DNA of 33,075 nucleotides from a bacterium (GTDB lineage: Bacteria > Planctomycetota > B15-G4). Location of the stretch: contig JAUIEF010000037.1 in assembly GCA_030428785.1 (NCBI GenBank), positions 1-33,075 on the forward strand. The letters run 5' to 3'. The notes under the pieces are model-generated. The model had not been told where the DNA came from and did no database searches. It worked only from the letters and a program-made list of their open reading frames with translations. Position 1 is the stretch's first letter; each line of letters opens with the position of its first letter. The position numbers and the translations under genes were made by a program. This document shows positions 32,746 through 33,075 of the stretch, in pieces.

Positions 32746-33046
32746 TCACCCGCCCGACAGGTCCGGGTGGTGCCCGGCGATCCAGTCCCGGACGTCGTCC
32801 GACAGCCTGAACGCGAAGAGGTGGGCATCATCGGCCTCTCGCGGGAGGACCCCCGGCAGCCATCGCGGCCGTCGCCGAGAGCCGGATCGCCGAGAACACG
32901 TGCTGTAGGCGCCCGTCCGGAGAGAGTCCCGGCGCCTCGGCGTTCGTCAGTTGCCGGTCGACGGCGGCCAGGAGGTCACGGACGGTGGCTCGCGCCCCGG
33001 CCTGCCTCCTGATGCGCTTCAGTCGTAGGAGCTCTTCCCAGCCCAC
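32746..33046 (-). pseudogene. HEPN-like small protein, probably frameshifted
   Basis: A frame from GTG 33046 reads 72 codons to a stop at 32828. Its first 65 residues (WEELLRLKRIRRQAG, LLAAVDRQLTNAEAPGLSPDGRLQHVFSAI) follow the N-terminal pattern of small HEPN proteins. At a run of five C (plus strand, around 32860) the coding pattern seems to move to another frame that reads DDAHLFAFRLSDDVRDWI to a stop at 32746. Removing one base would join them. A sequencing error is equally possible, and the frame may start beyond the window. Confidence 0.35.
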
Positions 33047-33075
33047 GTTCGTCCCCGAAGATGTCGAGCCTGGCC

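Noticed and set aside
1..33075. CRISPR array or tandem repeat arrays
   Set aside because: No regularly spaced repeats were found; repeated-looking GC words are ordinary codon patterns.

Overview
The window is very G+C-rich bacterial chromosome, most likely from a planctomycete or close relative. Three things point there. Two secreted proteins (721-1773 and 15831-17420) share a C-terminal domain of a kind I associate with planctomycetes. A decarboxylase carries a tail shaped like a planctomycete serine/threonine kinase. Lipopolysaccharide genes (kdsB, a WaaP-like kinase) imply an outer membrane. No rRNA, tRNA, CRISPR array or transposase was seen.

Layout. 1-1773: a cut-off secreted protein with a thermolysin-type propeptide domain, then a secreted protein of unknown role. 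1798-6147: a GT4 glycosyltransferase, then a leftward operon (lipoprotein, kdsB, pyrG, DUF1844 protein) joined by 4-base overlaps. 6233-9347: a WaaP-like kinase, a LysM protein and anmK, all about the cell envelope. 9372-15686: a transglutaminase-like lipoprotein, a PPC-like exported protein, a single-domain response regulator, an SDR oxidoreductase with a changed active site, two unknown membrane proteins, a tautomerase and a small lipoprotein. 15831-17812: an FG-GAP repeat protein and a small unknown protein.

17909-21406 is a block of four leftward genes with visibly lower G+C and no obvious function: two small membrane proteins, a DUF6236-like protein, and a HEPN protein with two zinc ribbons. 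Two attC-like hairpins follow the last two, so they may be former integron cassettes. 21407-21754 shows no convincing gene. A low-molecular-weight phosphatase (21755-22099) returns to host-like composition.

22158-26653 is a two-gene signalling operon: a membrane histidine kinase, then a response regulator whose output domain appears to be a glycosyltransferase. MTA phosphorylase (27206-28066) follows.

28154-32700 is the most interesting part. An ornithine-decarboxylase-type enzyme fused to a kinase-like domain without the DFG aspartate lies between two methyltransferases of the NNMT/PNMT/TEMT (small-amine N-methyltransferase) family and a four-helix SMR/DMT-type transporter. This reads as a compact pathway that decarboxylates an amino acid, methylates the amine and moves the product across the membrane. 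That pathway is inference; the gene content is seen. The right edge holds a probably frameshifted HEPN-like ORF.
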